This document shows, one piece after another, positions 61,340-64,000 of a DNA stretch of 64,000 bases. A program made the translations under genes and the position numbers. The stretch comes from Capsaspora owczarzaki ATCC 30864 (Eukaryota; Opisthokonta; Filasterea). The first letter of the stretch is position 1. Each line of letters begins with the position of its first letter. A model generated the notes under the pieces. It saw only the letters and a program-made list of their open reading frames with translations, had not been told where the DNA came from and made no database searches. The DNA lies in the NCBI RefSeq assembly GCF_000151315.2, contig NW_011887293.1, positions 538,039-602,038 of the forward strand. Direction: 5' to 3'.

Positions 61340-63763
61340 TTATGTGCCATATCGCACACGGTAGAGCGTGGGTGGGAAGGACTCCATGACGGCGAGCCAC
61401 GGTCGCTCCACAACCACCATCGATGAGGCATCCAGAAAGTCAAAGAAGAGCAGCGGTTTGTACTTGTCAACCAGTTGCAATCCGCCATTGTCTGTCTCGG
61501 CGGAGCTCGACAAACCAGCGGCCAATACAGAGGCAGCCATCGTGTTAGAAACATCCATGGACTCAGCATTGGCGGAGCCATTGGTACCAGGCAGGGCGGC
61601 AGCAGCAGCTGGACCTTTGTTTGCCTTCTTTTGCTGCTTCATGTTCTGTTCCACCACCACCACCATTTTCGGCAAACCGCGCAAATCGTCAATGCTAAGA
61701 CACGATCATCCACAACGACCAGCGAGAAAGTTCACGCTTACCCGACTAACATCGACGACGCAGAAGAGCGCATGGGACTGCAGAATAACCTTGGAAGAGT
61801 TGCGAGGATCGAACGTAATGTGCACAATCTTCTCGCGACGACGCAGCCAGTGGTATGGGAAGCCAGAGTCGGTGTTTTTGCGCGACCAGTCCGTCAGTCG
61901 CTTTCGTTCCACGTCGAACGCGTAGAGTTGGTTGCCAACGGTGGCAACGTAGAGATGTGATGGGTTTCCGGGGTTGAAGGCCAACACGGTGTGCTGGGAA
62001 TCAAACTGGGGAAGCAACGCGTGGTGCTGGAATCCGTCCAAGGAGAAGACATGGATGCGGTTGCGCAGATCGCCTGAGGCGAGCCATTGTCCGTCAGCAC
62101 TGGCAGCGAGTGTAAAAATAGGGGTGATGGGATCCGCCTCATCTTCTGCGTGTAAAGATCAAAAAGTGTTCCAAAAAAGTGAGGAACAAGGCATCGACAA
62201 CCATAGTTGAAGCGGCAGCACCAAAAAATCCAAACCAACTAAAACAAAATGCAACCACATACCGATAACGCCGTCATCACCAGCAAGGTGCTGGGAGAAT
62301 GTGCGAACGAGCTGCATCGACTCGAGATCCACAATTTGAATATTAGCATTGCGAGCAGCAATAATGAGCTTGGAGCCATCCGGCGTGAACAACAGACGGT
62401 GTGCAGGAAGGACTTCCTCGGGCAGGTTCTTAACGCGGCGGACTTGAACAATGTTCGCATTGAACTATGGCCAAAGGCATTGCAAAAGTCAGCACCAATG
62501 GTTCGGCCAAAGTGGCTCGACAGTCGCAAATTGCAAGCATACATCAATGTTCGTCCGAAGCAGTTTGGTGCCAAACAAGTCGCTATAAGCAATAAACTCG
62601 CCAGTTGGCGCGAGGGCACTCGCAACAAGGTTGAAGGCGCTCTAAACAGACCAGACAAACAGAATGCCAAGTCAGGGCCCTGACACAGACACAACAACAG
62701 TCCGCGACAAGCTAGACGTTTGATCTAGATGCAAAGCGCGGTTGGAATACCTTTGGTTGGATTTCGAGCAATTGAACCGCATTGGAAGCGATTGGGAGCT
62801 GTGGTACATCCGTTGCAGAATCAAGAATGTGGTCGCGGTCGGCTGAATGGGATGCAAAATAGCAAGCAGTCGTGAGAAAAAAGCCTTAAAAAAAGCCCAG
62901 CGCACAGAAAAACACAAACCGGCTTGCGTTGACGACACACCTTCGCCGAGACGCCATAGTTGCAGTTTGGAGGAGTGCTGGCACAGCATGATCTTGAGAG
63001 CAGGAGCGATAGAGATAACAGGGGTGTGGGGGAACGGGGGCAGGCGAACGTGGCGCACGGTTTCAAAGTTCGCCGACGAGTAGACAATCAGGTTGGTGTC
63101 GACACCAGCCGAGACGAGAATGTCAAAGGGCGCCGGGGCAAGGGCTAGAGCACGAATGTCGTGAGTATGGGCTCGTGACTTGCCAGCGGAAACCCACTTG
63201 CCCTTCGGACGGCGAAGGGCCGACCCGCTCAGATCGTCCGGAGCCGATGCGGCCGGAACCAGCGACGTCTGCATGGCGCCGATAGCGAACGGATCGGAGG
63301 TTGCTGCACCGGGTGCCATTGGCTGGTTGACGACAAAGCGGAACTGAGCAAGCTTGTTGTCGACGCCAGACGTGTACACGGTATCTTCGGCAGCATTGAC
63401 GGCAAGACAGAGAACATCGGCAGAGTGGCTGCGGAATCGATGCAACAAGGTGCCAAACTGGCCATTCCAGAATTGTGTATGGCCGAGCGAGTCGCCCGAA
63501 ACGATCGTGCCGTCCGACATGACGCGTACGGCCCAGACCAGCGTGCGCTCGTTCTGCGTTTCCACGCTGATGCGCAAAGCGGTGCGCCCAGAGGCCACCG
63601 TAATGCGGCGAATGGTGCTATCCGATCCACCAGTCACGATGCTGAGATCGTCAGGATGCCAAGCGACACTGAGAATGCGACCTGTTGGTTTTTTGTGGTT
63701 TTTTGTTTGACTATCCGGTGAGTGTAACGTATGATCGTCATCATCATCATCATCATCATCATG

Positions 63764-63804
<41 letters not shown>

Positions 63805-64000
63805 TGTCGTCACATGGCATTCACGAATGTCGACCACGTTTACCATCATGCTTGTCGGAGAAGCAGCGTGAATACTCGAGCGCGCCATGCGAGACGTCAA
63901 ACAGGCGAACAAAGCCGTCTTCGCACGCGGCGGCAAGCATGGTGCGGGCGTGGTTGAGTGCGATGCAACAAATGGCGCCACCGAACGAGTCGACGGTGCG
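61340..64000 (-). CDS. UTP4: UTP4/cirhin WD40 protein of the small-subunit processome, 5' end outside window
   Basis: Visible exons on the minus strand: from the window edge to 63844, 63681-62941, then smaller exons near 62861-62752, 62670-62608, 62465-62266, 62147-61743 and a last exon 61694-61340. WD-repeat blocks match cirhin: DSFGGAICCIAL, GRILSVAWHP, VWAVRVMSDGTIVSGDSLG, HTHDIRALA, SKLQLWRLGE, LLFTPDGSKLI, GFPYHWLRRREKIVHITFDP and the diagnostic C-terminal DKYKPLLFFDFLD...VVVERPW. UTP4 belongs to the t-UTP/UTP-A complex that binds nascent pre-rRNA and links rDNA transcription to processing in the nucleolus. The N-terminal first WD repeats are missing only because the window ends. The junction at 61743/61694 does not keep phase with canonical sites; see findings. 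Confidence 0.95.
63738..63804. repeat. (ATC/GAT)n microsatellite in a UTP4 intron
   Basis: About 22 ATC units with one GATC interruption, inside the intron 63682-63843. It reads as poly-Asp on the minus strand but is not coding. Confidence 0.95.

Overview
This is nuclear DNA from a unicellular eukaryote. Almost every gene is split by short introns (about 50-110 bp, GT-AG, T-rich), intergenic DNA carries poly-T tracts and long microsatellites, and there is a single Pol III tRNA gene. The gene content points to an opisthokont, most likely a unicellular holozoan (for example a filasterean): a trithorax/KMT2-type methyltransferase with animal-like PHD-bromo-ePHD-FYRN-FYRC-SET order, a BRF2-like TFIIIB subunit, a beta4GalT7-like enzyme, phenylalanine hydroxylase, DNAJC3/P58IPK and the DP partner of E2F. 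A plasma-membrane-type hybrid histidine kinase, which animals lack, argues against a metazoan. The lineage is inferred from gene content only; no phylogeny was run.

Layout: 0.3-3.4 kb (-) a secreted GPI-anchored protein; 3.4-7.4 kb low-complexity intergenic DNA; 7.4-12.5 kb (+) a hybrid histidine kinase; 12.7-15.0 kb (+) prenylcysteine oxidase with an in-frame TGA; 15.2-16.4 kb (-) GRHPR; 16.7-19.2 kb (+) a BRF2-like factor; 19.4-20.4 kb a complete small LTR (TRIM-like) element with identical LTRs and target-site duplication; 21.2 kb (-) tRNA-Val; 21.4-23.7 kb (-) DP; 24.7-27.7 kb (-) a P-loop NTPase of Crinkler/RHS type; 29.2-31.8 kb (+) DNAJC3; 32.0-34.0 kb (+) phenylalanine hydroxylase, cut by a 203-N assembly gap; 34.5-35.8 kb (-) beta4GalT7-like; 35.9-38.2 kb (-) TFIIH p44; 38.6-41.1 kb (+) a membrane-tethered glucosidase-II-beta-like protein with a polyQ N-terminus; 41.3-43.1 kb (-) a RUN-PDZ protein; 43.9-48.2 kb (-) SART3; 48.8-49.4 kb (-) mitochondrial uS17; 49.6-55.7 kb (-) the trithorax-like methyltransferase; 57.0-61.1 kb (+) a 17-LRR / Pelle-IRAK-like kinase / RING protein built from tandemly duplicated exons; 61.3-64.0 kb (-) UTP4/cirhin, running off the window.

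The genes do not form one pathway; this is an ordinary gene-dense protist locus. Transcription and RNA metabolism are well represented (BRF2-like, TFIIH p44, DP, SART3, UTP4, trithorax), as is the ER/Golgi (DNAJC3, glucosidase-II-beta-like, beta4GalT7-like). The most novel items are the single-polypeptide LRR-kinase-RING protein, the predicted RAMA-like domain in the trithorax protein, the small LTR element with an apparent self-priming site, the Crinkler/RHS-type NTPase and the membrane-bound PRKCSH relative. Exon models were built by eye from splice consensus, reading phase and family conservation.
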